Source: Stomorhina lunata (taxonomy: Eukaryota > Arthropoda > Insecta > Diptera > Rhiniidae). Taken from it: a DNA stretch of 64,000 nucleotides. The stretch lies in contig OW121740.1 in the NCBI GenBank assembly GCA_933228675.1, positions 52,592,174-52,656,173 on the forward strand, in the 5' to 3' direction. The notes under the pieces were generated by a model. It saw nothing but the letters and a program-made list of their open reading frames with translations, was not told where the DNA came from and ran no database searches. The position numbers and the translations under genes were made by a program. Shown here piece after piece: positions 11,701-22,289 of this stretch (positions within the stretch are counted from its first letter, which is position 1; every line of letters starts with the position of its first letter).

Positions 11701-12186
11701 GATAACCTAGCAAAAGATGGTGCTCTTCTTAGTCAAGAAAACACTGATCAATTCATAGGTATTCCGCTCTCAGCATGCAAATTGCTCATAAAGCAGTTTA
11801 TTTTTAGGTCCGCACAGACCAACTGGTCCACAGAAAGTACCTGTACGATCTCCAGACTTACATGGCCAACTTACGACAGTAAGCGCTCTGCAATCCTGGT
11901 CAGCTTTTCGCGCCATAGACTTCGCACCCTTATTTCAGTACTCACAGGACACTGTCTTATAGGTATACATGCTAGAAGACTTAATCTTCAAAGCAATGAC
12001 TACTGCAGAAGTTGTCACAATGCAGAGGAGGAAGAAACAATATCCCACTTCCTCTGTCACTGCCCAGCACTTGCTGAACTTAGAACCCTCCATCTAGGAT
12101 TCCCATTTCTGCACGATCTATCAGAGATCTCGAACATCAATATTCGTAAAATAGGCTCTTTTATCGATGCATCTGGCTGGCTCTAA
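8764..12186 (+). CDS. Non-LTR retrotransposon ORF2: endonuclease (C-terminal part), reverse transcriptase, RNase H
   Basis: The frame is open from the first base of the insertion to TAA at 12184-12186, about 1140 codons. It starts inside the AP-type endonuclease (GYKLIHASGSGRLRACILA, later IIGADANAHHTIWG and the SDHRYLEFEL end). Reverse transcriptase motifs follow: FRPISLSSFLLKTLERII near 10117, AFLDIEGAFNNIK near 10315, GTPQGGVLSPLLWNL near 10492 and catalytic YADD near 10588. RNase H follows with all acidic positions visible (IYSDGSKSS, LQAEISAIYRA, FCTDSLAAIHSL, NIIADNLAKDG). A cysteine/histidine cluster (CRSCHNAEEEETISHFLCHC) closes the protein. Enzymatic domains look intact; only the endonuclease N-terminus and any ORF1 are lost, so the copy is not autonomous. 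Confidence 0.92.
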   Translation, partial: GLSLRGYKLIHASGSGRLRACILAKSTLNVFILSDFSDEDTVVAALETSAGPTLIASCYMGHDQIEPPPNNLVRKTVDMAVSRNLPLIIGADANAHHTIWGSSNINERGESIFDFLLRSSLDVVNTGSEPTFVVSNRQEVLDITLVSSSHHNLIKNWRVSNDCSFSDHRYLEFELQFTQDKPTPFLNRKRTNWDMHKESLCRLLPTVPHIDSCEDIDLAVNTLTNAFQQATNQACKKITRKGKCKPPWWSTDIEKIRKECRRLFNEAKRTSNWVPYKASVNRFKNVVRNAKRQSWRNFCSGVEGSSETSRLRKILTSSPSVTGYIQKACGNWTTSSYETLEVLMGTHFPGCSALHREPVSSNSTVIGSSPILIDRGKIKWALDSFKPFKSAGPDGIIPADLQHNAETITPWLIRIFMSCLKFSYIPESWTRCEVVFIPKAGKASHTKSKDFRPISLSSFLLKTLERIIDGHLRSSINPRFLSKSQHAYNKGKSVETALHSLVSSLEKSLEFGEFSLVAFLDIEGAFNNIKPTSITSAMADIGVDDSIISFIGKLLSYRIIFSTLGKATVYKVAYRGTPQGGVLSPLLWNLAINKLLMELDSLRFKTIAYADDVAIAVSGKYLNTISQRLEVALATLTEWSVSNGLGVNPAKTELVLFTRKYKIPQFNLPKLDGTELVLTDHAKYLGVILDSKLSWNLNTQSRVSKASIALYSCRRALGNTWGLSPSNTAWLFEMVVKPILMYGALVWWPALNKANQRGLFVKILRSAALMITGALRTTPSKALFTMLNWLPAELMAQLVALNSAIRLKTTGEWSTSSLGHTTILEKLNLPDNIDYCIPSPAFEQSFTADISGAHNAFSEETLVIYSDGSKSSRGVGGGFFIPSFGIKVKFKLPKQCSILQAEISAIYRASKWLTYHRVYPNDIRFCTDSLAAIHSLSSVYTTSVLTRECRASLNEMARHSNIELFWVRSHSNVPGNIIADNLAKDGALLSQENTDQFIGIPLSACKLLIKQFIFRSAQTNWSTESTCTISRLTWPTYDSKRSAILVSFSRHRLRTLISVLTGHCLIGIHARRLNLQSNDYCRSCHNAEEEETISHFLCHCPALAELRTLHLGFPFLHDLSEISNINIRKIGSFIDASGWL

Positions 12187-12316
12187 CTGAGCCTCTTACT
12201 CTCGGTAGTTTTAAGAATTTAATTCTCTCTATCCTTGCAGGAATTACAAAGGGACCTATTTATGGACCCAAGTGAGGTGGACCTTACAGTCTGCATCCTG
12301 CCTAACCTAACCTAAC
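8764..12316 (+). mobile_element. 5'-truncated non-LTR retrotransposon with RNase H, flanked by 15-bp target duplication
   Basis: The insertion lies between two copies of CTAGCATGTTTTTTT (8749-8763 and 12317-12331), the hallmark of target-primed reverse transcription. The 5' end is truncated inside the endonuclease domain and the 3' end is a short UTR followed by (CCTAA)n. The perfect target duplication and open frame indicate a young insertion. A related older copy lies at 16600-18760. RNase H together with a pentanucleotide tail suggests the I/R1/LOA group rather than jockey, but the clade is not settled from reading alone. Confidence 0.9.
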
Positions 12317-12331
12317 CTAGCATGTTTTTTT

Positions 12332-12595
12332 CCTAAATTTTTTAAGAATTTTTTAAAAATGTAAAAAATTTTCTGATCGGACCAAATTGGGGAAAGTTAT
12401 ACGGACCCAAAGGTTTTACATACTCGAAGTGGCCTTTGGCCTACAGTAGAGCACACTGTTCTACCGATAGATACGTGCTTAAACATCTTCATCATCTGTT
12501 ACTGAAACCAGGCAAGTCATTTTTGACTTGAAGCTCTGTTTGTAATAACTTAAAAAAATTTTGTTTAAAAAATTTTGCAAAATATTTTTCATTGC
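12332..12595. other. No recognisable feature between retrotransposon and minisatellite
   Basis: Continuation of the AT-rich target sequence of the LINE insertion. I see no gene or repeat here. Confidence 0.4.
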
Positions 12596-14270
12596 AAAAT
12601 TCCTATAAGTAAATTTTCGAAAAATTTATATAAAAAATTCCTATAAAAAGTAAATTTTTGAAAAATTTCCTATAAAAAGTAAATTTTTGAAAAATTTCCT
12701 ATATAAAGTAAATTTTTGAAAAATTTCCTATAAAAAAGAAATTTTTGAAAAATTTCCTATAAAAAGCAAATTTTTGAAAAATTTCCTATAAAAAAAATTT
12801 TTTTTGAAAAATTTCCTATAAAAAGTAAATTTTTGAAAAATTACCTATAAAAAGTAAATTTTTGAAAAATTTCCTATAAAAAGTATATTTTTAAAAAAAT
12901 TCCTATAAAAAGTAAATTTTTAAAAAAATTAAAAGTAAATTTTTGAAAAATTTCCTATAAAAAGTAAATTTTTGAAAAATTTCCTATAAAAAGTAAATTT
13001 TTGAAAAATTTCCTATAAAAAGTAAATTTTTGAAAAATTTCCCATAAAAAGTAAATTTTTGAAAAATTTCCTATAAAAAGTAAATTTTGAAACAATTTCC
13101 TATAAAAAGTAAATTTTCGAAAAAATTCCTATAAAACGCAAATTTTCGAAAAAATTCCTACAAAAGGCAAATTTTTGAAAAATTTCCTATAAAAAGTAAG
13201 TTTTTGAAAAATTTCCTATAAAAAGTAAATTTTTGAAAAATTTCCTATAAAAAGTAAATTTTTTTAAAAATTTCCTATAAAAAGTAAATTTTTGAAAAAT
13301 TTCCTACAAAAAGTAAATTTTTGAAAAATTTCCTATAAGAAGCAAATTTTTGAAAAATTTCATATAAAAAGTAAATTTTTGAAAATTTCCCTATAAAAGT
13401 AAATTTTTGAAAAATTTCCTATAAAAGTAAATTTTTGAAATATTTCCTATAAAAAGTAAATTTTTGAAAAATTTCCTATGAAAAGCAAATTTTTGAAAAA
13501 TTTCCTATAAAAAAAAATTTTTTTGAAAAATTTCCTATAAAAAGTAAATTTTTGAAAAATTTCCTATAAAAAGTAAATTTTTGAAAAATTTCCTATAAAA
13601 AGTATATTTTTAAAAAAATTCCTATAAAAAGTAAATTTTTATAAAAAGTAAATTTTTAAAAAATTTCTTATAAAAGTAAATTTTTGAAAAATTTCCTATA
13701 ATAAGTAAATTTTTGAAAAAATTCCTATAAAAAGTAAATTTTTGAAAAATTTCCTATAAAAAGTAAATTTTTGAAAAATATCCTATAAAAAGTAAATTTT
13801 TGAAAAATTTCCTATAAAAAGTAAATTTTTAAAAGTTTTCTTTAAAAAGTAAATTTTTAAAAATTTTCTTTAAAAAGTAAATTTTTAAAAATTTTCTTTA
13901 AAAAGTAAATTTTTGAAAAATTTCCTTTAAAAAGTAAATTTTTGAAAAATTTCCTATAAAAAGTTAAGTTTTTGAAAAATTTCTTATAAAAAGAAAATTT
14001 TTGAAAAATTTCCTATAAAAAGTAAATTTTTGAAAAATTTCCTATAAAAAGTAAATTTTTGAAAAATTTCCTATAAAAAGTAAATTTTTGAAAAATTTCC
14101 TATAAAAAGTAAATTTTTGAAAAATTTCCTATAAAAAGTAAATTTTTGGAAAATTTCCTATAAAAAGTAAATTTTCGAAAAATTTCCTATAAAAAGTAAG
14201 TTTGTGAAAAATTTTCTATTAAAAGTAAATTTTTGAAAAATTTCCTATAAAAAGTAAATTTTTGAAAAAT
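12596..14270. repeat. 29-bp minisatellite, about 58 tandem copies
   Basis: The unit is CCTATAAAAAGTAAATTTTT followed by GAAAAATTT (29 bp). It repeats over about 1.67 kb with point changes and a few units missing one or more bases. The core AAATTTTTGAAAAATTT is palindromic except for its central base, so each unit has strong dyad symmetry. No ORF is retained. It lies between the LINE and the FReD cluster. Confidence 0.95.
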
Positions 14271-15050
14271 GTGTAGGTAGGTATCAAATCGTTAACTACA
14301 AAATGTTTGACAGTCAACATTTTAGTAGATGTTGTAAATTTAAAATTATTTTTTGCATAGTAAGATCCACAATTGCAGAGCCTTTCCCCATCATTAACTT
14401 AATTTTTTTGAAATGTAAGTTTACATTCCACTTCAAAAATAAAATTCCAGTTTAAACCTAGAGTTTAGTGGATATATTTAAAAGAATACATTTTTCATTG
14501 AGAGGCATTTTCCCATCGTTGATATGAAGCTTCAAAAATTCACTTAAGTATTATACCTGGTTCATTTTTGAAACAACATAAATTAATGCATTGATATACA
14601 AATAATTATATTGTATACTTTATTTTGTCGCTCACAGTTTATAGGGAATTTAGGTCAACTAGGCACTGTGGTCTTAGTTATTATCAAAAACCCTGCTTTT
14701 AGCTATTTATATACATATTTTCTTAAAAACTATATTACCTATAATCTTTAAAAACGGAAATATAACAAAAAAACTAAATGAAATTTTCTTTCGTTACCTT
14801 AAGTATATAAGTAATTTAGTTAAAGCAGAAGTATTACCCGGCAGTTGCACACAAAACTCTACAGCATCCCCTTTATTATCTGTTTTCTTAGTCAATACAT
14901 AAAGTTTTGCAAGGGAATGGTGGGGGTAAACTATAGAGTGCTGTCCCCAAATAAAAAAATATTAATTTCAAAATTAACAAATATCTTGCAATTTAATATA
15001 CATACTTAAATTAATTTGAAAATAGGAAATATTTTTTTAATTAGTCCGTA
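14271..15050. other. Unassigned AT-rich stretch
   Basis: No gene, RNA or repeat recognised on either strand. Confidence 0.35.
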
Positions 15051-15320
15051 GCCGGTCTTTTTGGGTTATTTGTTTTTTTGCATTGCCGGTCTTTGCCCGG
15101 GCTCATTGATTTTTTCTGTGATATGTCAAACGCCGGTCTTGTAAAGTTTTTATGCATTGCCCGCCTTTAGCTGGAAGCAAAGCGTTTTATCCTCCTTAGT
15201 ATACATGTCTCAAATGCCGATTTTGCTGGCAAGAAGCTTTCTTTATAGCCGGCCTTTTCCTGAGCACTAGGATTTGTTCCTTTATAGTATAAAGAACGCC
15301 GGCTTTGCTAAATTATTATT
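15051..15320. repeat. Degenerate 82-bp tandem repeat with GCCGG motifs
   Basis: GCCGGTCTTT-like motifs start at about 15051, 15085, 15132, 15159, 15216, 15248 and 15298. They fall into two interleaved series of about 82 bp (15051, 15132, 15216, 15298). The sequence before each main motif is also similar (ATGTCAAAC, ATGTCTCAAAT, TAGTATAAAGAAC). This is a heavily decayed array of roughly 3.3 units in otherwise AT-rich DNA. Confidence 0.55.
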
Positions 15321-16169
15321 TTTTTCTATATATAGGATGTAAAAATATATTATTATTGTACACATAAAAGTTTTTGAGTTATCGGCATTAATATTATCAA
15401 CTTTGAAGTCACGCCCACTAAAAAAGGGGCTTTTCTGTCAGAAAATGTTTGTATCTCTTTGATTGACTTAAAACGCCCTATCTGAAGAAAAAAAAAGTTC
15501 CTTCGAGAAATGTTTTGGTCAGAACGTTTTGGTGCGAAATATTTGATGAAAATTATTTACACCGTCAGTTTTTCGTTGTATTGTTTTAATATTTATCTTA
15601 TTCTAAAAATTTTTATTACTTTTATTTGAAAATTCGGCTTTTTTACAACAAACAAACTCAAACCCGCTTTTTATCAGACGATGGAAAAATTACAACAATT
15701 TTTTCTTTTCATTTTTTTGCGCAAGAAAATGTCAAAATAGCAAAAAACAAATCAACAGAGTTGTAAAAACTAGTAGTATTGTGTAAAATTATTGCTATAA
15801 ACCACTAGATGGCAGCTTGTTAAGGAAAAATTGGTGAGTTCAGAATTTTAGTGGTGGGACAAAAAAAATTCATCCTGAAACTATGCTGTGGAAAATATGA
15901 TAGAAAATTATTTAGTATTATTTTACTAACACTGTAAATTAATGAGAAATTTTGAAAAATCAGAGTGGCCCAATTATTGCTTCTGCTCAGTGTTGCCATA
16001 TTTTTTTTGAGATAGCACGAGTCTTATGCTACCTCTTGTGTTAAGAAAAGAAATTCAGCCTAAAAATTAAAAATTCTGCCTAAAAATTAAAAATCGTGCA
16101 TTTTATTAAAAAATTAATTGATAATTATTAATACATTATTATTATAAAAATTTATTTAATAGAAATTAT
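15321..16169. other. Unassigned sequence downstream of FReD1
   Basis: No gene was seen. A possible polyadenylation signal AATAAA for FReD1 (minus strand) lies at about 16150, some 20 bp past its stop codon. Confidence 0.4.
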
Positions 16170-16290
16170 TTAAAAATTTCTTCGTCTTATCATCATTTTA
16201 ACATGTTTTACCGAAATGTTGTAACCACGGAAAGTCATCCATGTAATGCCTTTTGCATAGTTTGTATCGCCATATTTGCCATTGAGATTG
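16170..16290 (-). CDS. FReD1 last exon (C-terminal end of fibrinogen domain)
   Basis: The acceptor tctatag|C at 16291/16290 opens (S)NLNGKYGDTNYAKGITW and ends with VKMMIRRRNF and TAA at 16172-16170. NLNGxYG, GIxW and the MMIR terminus are signatures of the end of the fibrinogen C-terminal domain. The single leading base completes a serine codon (AG|C) left by the donor at 21014, so the exon fits the 21 kb core in phase. An AATAAA lies just downstream. The 4.7-kb intron between them is filled with retrotransposon relics and SINEs. Confidence 0.85.
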
Positions 16291-16599
16291 CTATAGAAAA
16301 TATAAAATTTTGAAAACAATTAAGACAGTAATCCAGTCAGTCGATTCCGTTTACAAGATACCCTATACCAGTGAAGTCAAATCTTTGCTTTGTCATTATT
16401 CAATATTTTTCATTTTTATATAAATATAAGCACTGGAGTAACCAGGAAAGAATCTGCTACCAAGAAATTTAAGTCTGTGACTTTGGAGAATAGGAAATTG
16501 ACACAAATTGCGTTCTATCGATTCGGAAGCAACTTCGTCTGCACATTATCTGTATATGTCCGGGTGTCCTCTATCACTACTTATCGCGGAATGTAGCGC

Positions 16600-18760
16600 A
16601 GGTTAGGTTGTTCTTACTCAGTCCTAGCAAAATATAGGCCCAGCCTGGGCCATAGGATTGTGAATACTTTACAGTCCGCCATGTTGCACCAGGTCTTCAA
16701 ACTTAAAAGACTCGGAGACCGGATTCATTGTGATCCTTAAGACTGGTTCTGTTAAGACCCAGTAAGAACTTGGGCTTGCGTATATTTAAATCGGGCCATA
16801 AGGTCCTAGATATTGTGTAAGTAGCCAAGTTATGCCAGTTCTTTGCTGTTTCCTCACTCAGGTGGTGTTATTTCTGTCACAGCAAGCGTCAGTTCCTAAC
16901 TCGAGCCCTGTTTTATTGCCTTCGATGTCGCAATGACCAGGAACCCAGTAAAGACTTACTCTATACTTCGCTGACAAACTAATTTCCCGACAACATTCCA
17001 ATTGGAACAAGGGGTACTTCTCTCAAACAATGAGCTGCATCCGATTCTATTTTTAGACTCACTGAAAGGGGGCTACGTTTTAACTCCGGCTCCGAACGGC
17101 AAATGCATTAGTTAGAGAAGTTTTACATAGCCTAATACTCAATAGCTAGCTGAGTTGTGAGGTAAACCGCCGCCTTTTTGAACATTTTTATTTTTCTTCA
17201 AATGATTCGGGCCGGAGATCGAACTTGGGACCCCTGATATGCTAGGCTGCTGACTAACCTGCTATACCACGGTGGTTCACTCGCTGATAAACTAATGAAA
17301 GATAATCTACATGATTAATTCTGAGGTGATACTACATCCTTCCAGGGCCTTTAGTGCAGGCTGACTGTCGACGCAGATGATCACCTCACTTTCTTGAGGA
17401 ATGTTGTATGAAATTAGCTCAGTAGCTTTCAAAATGGCAACAATTTCTGTCTGAAAGACACTCATTCATCCCTAAACCTGAAAGATTTGCTAATATTCTG
17501 ATCCTTTAGGAAAATACCGGCACCGCTGCCGAGAACCATTTTAGAGCCGTCTGTTAAGATCGAGTTTCCCTCAAAGAGCGATTGATGATTTTTCCAGCTG
17601 GCTCTATCTGGAATAGCGACCTCTGGTATGGAACTAAACAAAAGTTCCTTGACTAAGTAGTCAGATGTAGGTGACTCTGACTCGAAGCAAGTGACATTCG
17701 TTCCGTACAGTATGCTGTTGTGTGCTGCCTGCCTTGTGCTTAAGTATACCTGACTCATGCAGCCTTAATAGGCACCAGTGATGCCCGTGCTATGCTTAAA
17801 ACATCGTAAGTGCTAAGTTGATTGATGATGAGTCCAAAGACAAAATCCACGTCCGCTTGTAGCCGCAACTAACATGATGAACAGACGCTACAGTTTCGTA
17901 CTTTACCAAGTACAATTGTCTTAGACCAAATACGTCGGAATCGCTACAAGATAACTCCCTCTCATGTTAGCCTTGACCCAGAATCCCACTCGGGTTGTTT
18001 ACCGCATCTTCAACTAGGTTGCTCAGGTTTCCAGGATGTACCACGAGGAGGTGTGAGTAGGAATTGAATACAGTTATTACCTGTTAGCAGAAAAACCCAG
18101 GAAACAAGCTGATACGGCAGTTGGCACAAGGATTTTGGAGGTATCTAATCTATACAAGAACATCCTGATGAATGAAATCAAGAGGCCCTATGCTTCACTG
18201 GGAGTCAAGGATAATAGAAGAAGAAGATGCCCGTGCTAGCACATCTTTGAAGAAGATGCCCGTACTAGCACATCTTTGAACTTTCAAAAGTCTAAAAAAG
18301 GAGACCTTTTTCACCGCTTCCCACTATACTGCGCACCCGAACGTTAGAACTGGTCTTACAAGAGTCGTGTAGATTCAGTACACTACCATTGGTTTAAAGC
18401 CCAAACTCTTACCTACCGAGTTCTTGCAAAAGTAGTAAGCGTTAAGTCCCTTTTTCATTCTTTCAAGTGTGTTCTTCTTCCAAGATACTTAGCTTCCTAT
18501 CTAAGATGTTGCCTAGGAATTTGGCTTCTGATGATCGTCCTAGCCCCACACCATTAAGTACTGGAATTTTGGAATTGTCAACCTTGTACTTCCTGGTGAA
18601 TAAAACTAACTCGGTCTTTTCAGGTTTGTCTCCGGCCCAGGAGGTGAGGTCTCCTAGTGCCGATTTCACTGATTGTATTCAGGTATATACCGGATACCAG
18701 TATAACTACGTTATCGTAGGCTACAATCTTCCTACCTGGTGGTCAAATTTACATAAATGT
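16600..18760 (-). pseudogene. Non-LTR retrotransposon relic (RT thumb and RNase H), minus strand
   Basis: Reverse transcriptase C-terminal sequence reads at 18669-18463 (KTELVLFTRKYKV, then AKFLGNILDRKLS), nearly the same as the 8.8-12.3 kb element. Further along are LVRPVLTFGCAV and, at 17758-17465, the RNase H start (NSILTDGSKMVLGSGAGIFL). The 3' end near 16600 carries AACCTAACC, the same tail type. Frames are broken, a SINE (16985-17280) interrupts it, and a short 35-bp direct duplication lies at 18226-18280. Old member of the same family, now inside FReD1 intron 5. Confidence 0.7.
16985..17280 (-). mobile_element. tRNA-derived SINE, copy S1
   Basis: About 300 bp with a tRNA-like 5' head on the minus strand: A-box-like TGGTATAGCAGG and B-box-like AGTTCGATCTCC. 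The body is shared with four other copies (20420, 39538, 48698, 54968). It is flanked by TCGCTGACAAACTAAT and TCGCTGATAAACTAAT, a 16-bp target duplication with one mismatch, showing insertion by retroposition into the older LINE relic. Confidence 0.8.
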
Positions 18761-18789
18761 TAATGGAACGAAGAATTTATAGACACTAG

Positions 18790-20340
18790 TCGGAGGAATT
18801 ACCAAGAACTCTTGGTATGACGAGGAGTGCCGCGATGCCACTGCTGTGGAAAATGCAGAATACAGAGCAATCTGCAGTCAGTAGTTACTCGTCGAACTTA
18901 AGAAAGATATCGAGAAAGAAAGAGGGAAGAGAAACGCCAATTCCGAAGAAAAAAGTGAGAAATGGAAAGACGTGTGTTCAAGGAGATTGAGTTATATAAG
19001 AGTCGTAATGAAGTGCGTAAATTTTATCAAAAAGTTAAACACCAAATGGATGGTTCTAGCAATTGTATTTTCTCCTGCAAGGGCGACCAAAGAAAACTTG
19101 GTAATGGATGCTGAAAACGTACTGAAACTATGGAAGGAGCACTTTTTCAAATTGTTGATATCAAATGAAAGCGATCAAGATGACACGCCTAAACAAATCA
19201 TTGATGGCGGTGTTATATGTCCACCACCAAACCAAAATGAGGTTAAAATCACAATAACACGACTAAAAAATAACAAAACTGCGGGTGCCGATGGTTTGCC
19301 AACAGAGCAAACCATCGTTTGCTCTGTCCCAACTTATAGAAGCCATATAGTCAGAAGAACACATGCCAGACGATTCGAATCTTAGTATCCTTTGTCGAGT
19401 GTGCAAAGTATAGAAGGATAAGCCTCCTCTCGATTACATATAAGATTCTATCGACCATACTGTGTAGAAGGCTTAAGCTCAAAATTAACGAAATAATTGA
19501 GACGTACCAATGTGGCTTTAGACCAGGTAAATTAACCACTGACTGGAGAAGACCCAAGATAAACAAATTGATGCATAGCATCTCTTTGTGTACTACAAAG
19601 CAGCTTTTGACAGCCCTACACGGAAGAAGGTGTTTGAAGTAAAGTCAGAGTTCGGCATCCCCAAGAAGCTAATAAAGTTATGCAGGATGACACTAACTAA
19701 TACAATATCATCTGTTAAGATAGGTAAGAACCTATCAGAGTCTTTCATAACTAAACGGGGATTCAAACAAGGTGATACCCTATCATGTGATCTCTTCACT
19801 ATTTTTCTAGAGGAAATCTTGCGAGATGCAGCAGTCAATTCAACTGGTACAATTTTTAATGGAAAACATATGCTACTCGCGTTTGCCGATGACGTTGAAA
19901 TTCTGGGACTCACTTTGCGTGAGTTAACTGCCGCCTTTTCCAGTATTGAGAAGGAATCAGAGAAAATGGGTGTAGCTCAAAAACAGAACTGATAGTTTCT
20001 ACAGACAGACCGACCACTAGAATTGAATCACATGTGTCCGTTGAGAACTATGGCCCCGAAGTTGTAAAATAATTTGTATACCTTGATACCGCTGTAAACA
20101 TCTATTCGAAATCAAACGTAGAATCATACTTGTCAATCGATGCTATTTTGGCCTAAGCAAAAAGCTAAGAAGGTCCTCTTCGTAAAAACTAAAATTACGC
20201 TCTATAAAACGCTTATACTACCCGTGTTATTGTATGGTGCTGAATCATGGGCAATTGCACAAAACTTGCCATACGAAATTGGAGAATATGCGCACAAGCT
20301 TATGGAATTCTAAAATATGCTTGGTCTTTGACCTAAACAA
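18790..20340 (+). pseudogene. Second non-LTR family (LINE-2), RT relic on plus strand
   Basis: A pre-RT linker (ECRDATAVENAEYRAI; LWKEHFFKLLISNESDQDD) leads to reverse transcriptase with broken frames. The readable core at 19588-19990 includes AAFDSPTRKKVFEVKSEFGI, then RGFKQGDTLSCDLF and LAFADDVEILG (catalytic ADD). The C-terminal part (LYKTLILPVLLYGAESWA) follows at about 20200. An inverted copy lies at 25475-27240, endonuclease at 22650-23620 and C-terminus at 27240-27690, probably the same family. Not functional. Confidence 0.75.
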
Positions 20341-20419
20341 GTTGTTACTATAGGCCATTATGAAGTATAGCAAGGATAATACCATTCGGACCAACCGATT
20401 TGTACGGCATAAACGTATA

Positions 20420-20696
20420 AACCGCCGTGATAAAGCAGGTTAGTCATTCGCCTAGCATGCCAGAGGTCCCAAGTTCAATCCCTGGAAAGACCCACTTGAT
20501 AAAAATAAATTTTCAAAAAAGCGGCAGTTCACCTCATAACTCAAAAAAAAAACTTCTCTAACTAATGCATTTGCCTTTCGGAGCCGGAGTTAAAATGTAG
20601 GTCCTTTTCAATGAGTCTAAAAATAGAATCGGATGCAGCTCATTGTCTGAGAGAAGTAGCAATTGTTCTAATCGGAATGTTGTCGTGGAAATTATT
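20420..20696 (+). mobile_element. tRNA-derived SINE, copy S2
   Basis: Same family as S1. The tRNA-like head is at the 5' end (AAAGCAGGTTAGTC and AGTTCAATCCCTGG). It is flanked by an exact 11-bp target duplication ATAAACGTATA at 20409-20419 and 20697-20707. Confidence 0.82.
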
Positions 20697-21013
20697 ATAA
20701 ACGTATACACGGCCCATTTTATTCTCTCCATAGTGACAATCCTATCTGCTAAGATTTTCGGTCTTACATCCAAAAATATCGTAGTCGGTATGATTGAGAC
20801 TGGATCTGGGAAGTGAGTGTCAACGAGCAGATTAAGTGTCTAGGTCGATTCTGTCCACTGCCATCCGATTTCTGGATGATACTTATAGTGTAAGGTATTC
20901 ATATTCTTATTCAAGAGAGCCCCTTAAATTAATGCCTTGACACTGGTTTAGGATATACATAGTTAAAATTTCCTTCTTCTAATTTGCTTATGTTTTCCAT
21001 TTTCTAAACTCAC
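20697..21013. other. Unassigned part of FReD1 intron 5
   Basis: No feature recognised between the SINE and the FReD1 core exon apart from the SINE target duplication. Confidence 0.4.
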
Positions 21014-21547
21014 CTTACATGACACTTCTTATACCACCAAGCACCCGTATATGCTTCCGCACAATTGCCCTCATATTCATCGTTATCACGATCTTTTGTA
21101 CTAAACTTTCCGCCCATGTGCGACATCAAGGAATCGCCAGCATCTCCCGAATAGACACCCAAATGTTTCAAGGCATACAACTCACTTTCACTGCCGACAA
21201 CGAAGTTTGAATATTTCGCCCGTTTTATTTCGTTGTTGTCTTCTAAAATAATCAACAGCTCATGGGGTCCATTGTAGTTGGTCAAAGCATGCAACTTATC
21301 GAGACCAATAAAGAATTCACCCTCGATGTTGCCGAAACCTTTCTTATATGATGACCAATCGCGATAGAAGTCAACGGAGCCATCTTGGCGTCTTTGTATC
21401 AAGGTCCAGTCACCACCTTCTGTTTTTACATCACATTCGACCAGGAATGGTTCATTGCTATACTTTTGTAGTACTATTTTATAGATACCACTGCGACGGG
21501 TGCAGGAAGTGGCTTCAGCACATGATTTGGGCTCGACAGAGTTTTGA
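21014..21547 (-). CDS. FReD1 main exon: fibrinogen-related domain of a secreted protein
   Basis: Fibrinogen-related proteins are secreted, lectin-like recognition proteins; many insect members are linked to immunity or development, and this one's ligand is unknown. The exon opens at 21547 (cctaaag|T) with the cysteine-rich start (SCAEATSCTRRSGIYKI), then VECDVKTEGGDWTLIQRRQD, GFGNIEGEFFIGLDKLHALT and the calcium-site motif KDRDNDEYEGNCAEAYTGAW before WWYKKCH. The donor AAG|GTGAGT ends the exon at 21014 in phase 2. Joined exons are 28068-27997, 27903-27809, 21856-21816, 21754-21709, this exon and 16290-16170: 909 nt, exactly 303 codons including stop. That frame closure across five introns is strong support for the model. 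No internal stop or missing hallmark residue was seen. Confidence 0.92.
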
Positions 21548-21708
21548 CTTTAGGGGTAAAAAAAAATCAAATTACAAAAAAAGGAGAGTCCCAGTCGGAA
21601 AATAAATAGAGTTGCTTCACATTAGAAATCCTAGAACCTAGTTTGTGATAGGGAACCAACTGAACGCTTCCAATGAGCAACCCATTTTATTGTTGAGAAT
21701 CTACTTAC

Positions 21709-21754
21709 CATCTTGCTGGAAGAGTATCGTAGCGTATATCAAATATAGATGAAT
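21709..21754 (-). CDS. FReD1 micro-exon 2 (46 bp)
   Basis: Bounded by tttctcag|AT and AGATG|GTAAGT. It reads (D)SSIFDIRYDTLPAR and ends in phase 2. The 46-bp micro-exon of FReD2 at 47978-48023 has the same length, phases and the shared FDIR motif, which confirms it. Confidence 0.85.
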
Positions 21755-21815
21755 CTGAGAAATAATTAATTATGGAAATTATGAAAAAAAACACTCAATT
21801 AATTTGAATAATTAC

Positions 21816-21856
21816 CATCAACAGTTAAGTGGTGGGTTTTTTGATAGTCTTCAAAT
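21816..21856 (-). CDS. FReD1 micro-exon 1 (41 bp)
   Basis: Bounded by ttttccag|A and GATG|GTAATT, reading (R)FEDYQKTHHLTVD and ending in phase 1. Length and phases equal the 41-bp micro-exon of FReD2 at 53688-53728, although the residues differ. It forms part of the linker between the coiled coil and the fibrinogen domain. Confidence 0.8.
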
Positions 21857-22289
21857 CTGGAAAATATATAAATAAAAAATAATTTAGTAATCTACTAAAG
21901 TCGGTCAATAAATTATAGCATGAGGTCAAACGTGGACCGATTTCGCTGGTCAACAGTGAAAATTAAATTTAAGTTAAACTATTTTTTTTACCCACCATCA
22001 AAAATATTAAAGGTTATATTGAGATTGTCATTCCGTTGTGAATTTTCTTAATATTGGGATATATATTTTGAATCCTTATAAAATTTCAATTCTAAGATTG
22101 AGCGATGATATTATGTCTGTCTATTGAAGGCACAATAGGGCATGCGCGACAGGAGATAGGTTATTAAAATTTTTCAAAAAGTTCCTTATTTCATGAATAG
22201 TTTCGTTTGGTACTGAAATTGGGCTTAATCGGTTTACATTTCACCAGACTTACTTACTTACTTAAATGGCCTATAGTTATAACCTTCAA

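Noticed and set aside
12596..14270. CRISPR-like array
   Set aside because: Units are contiguous without spacers, AT-rich and in a eukaryotic genome; this is a minisatellite.
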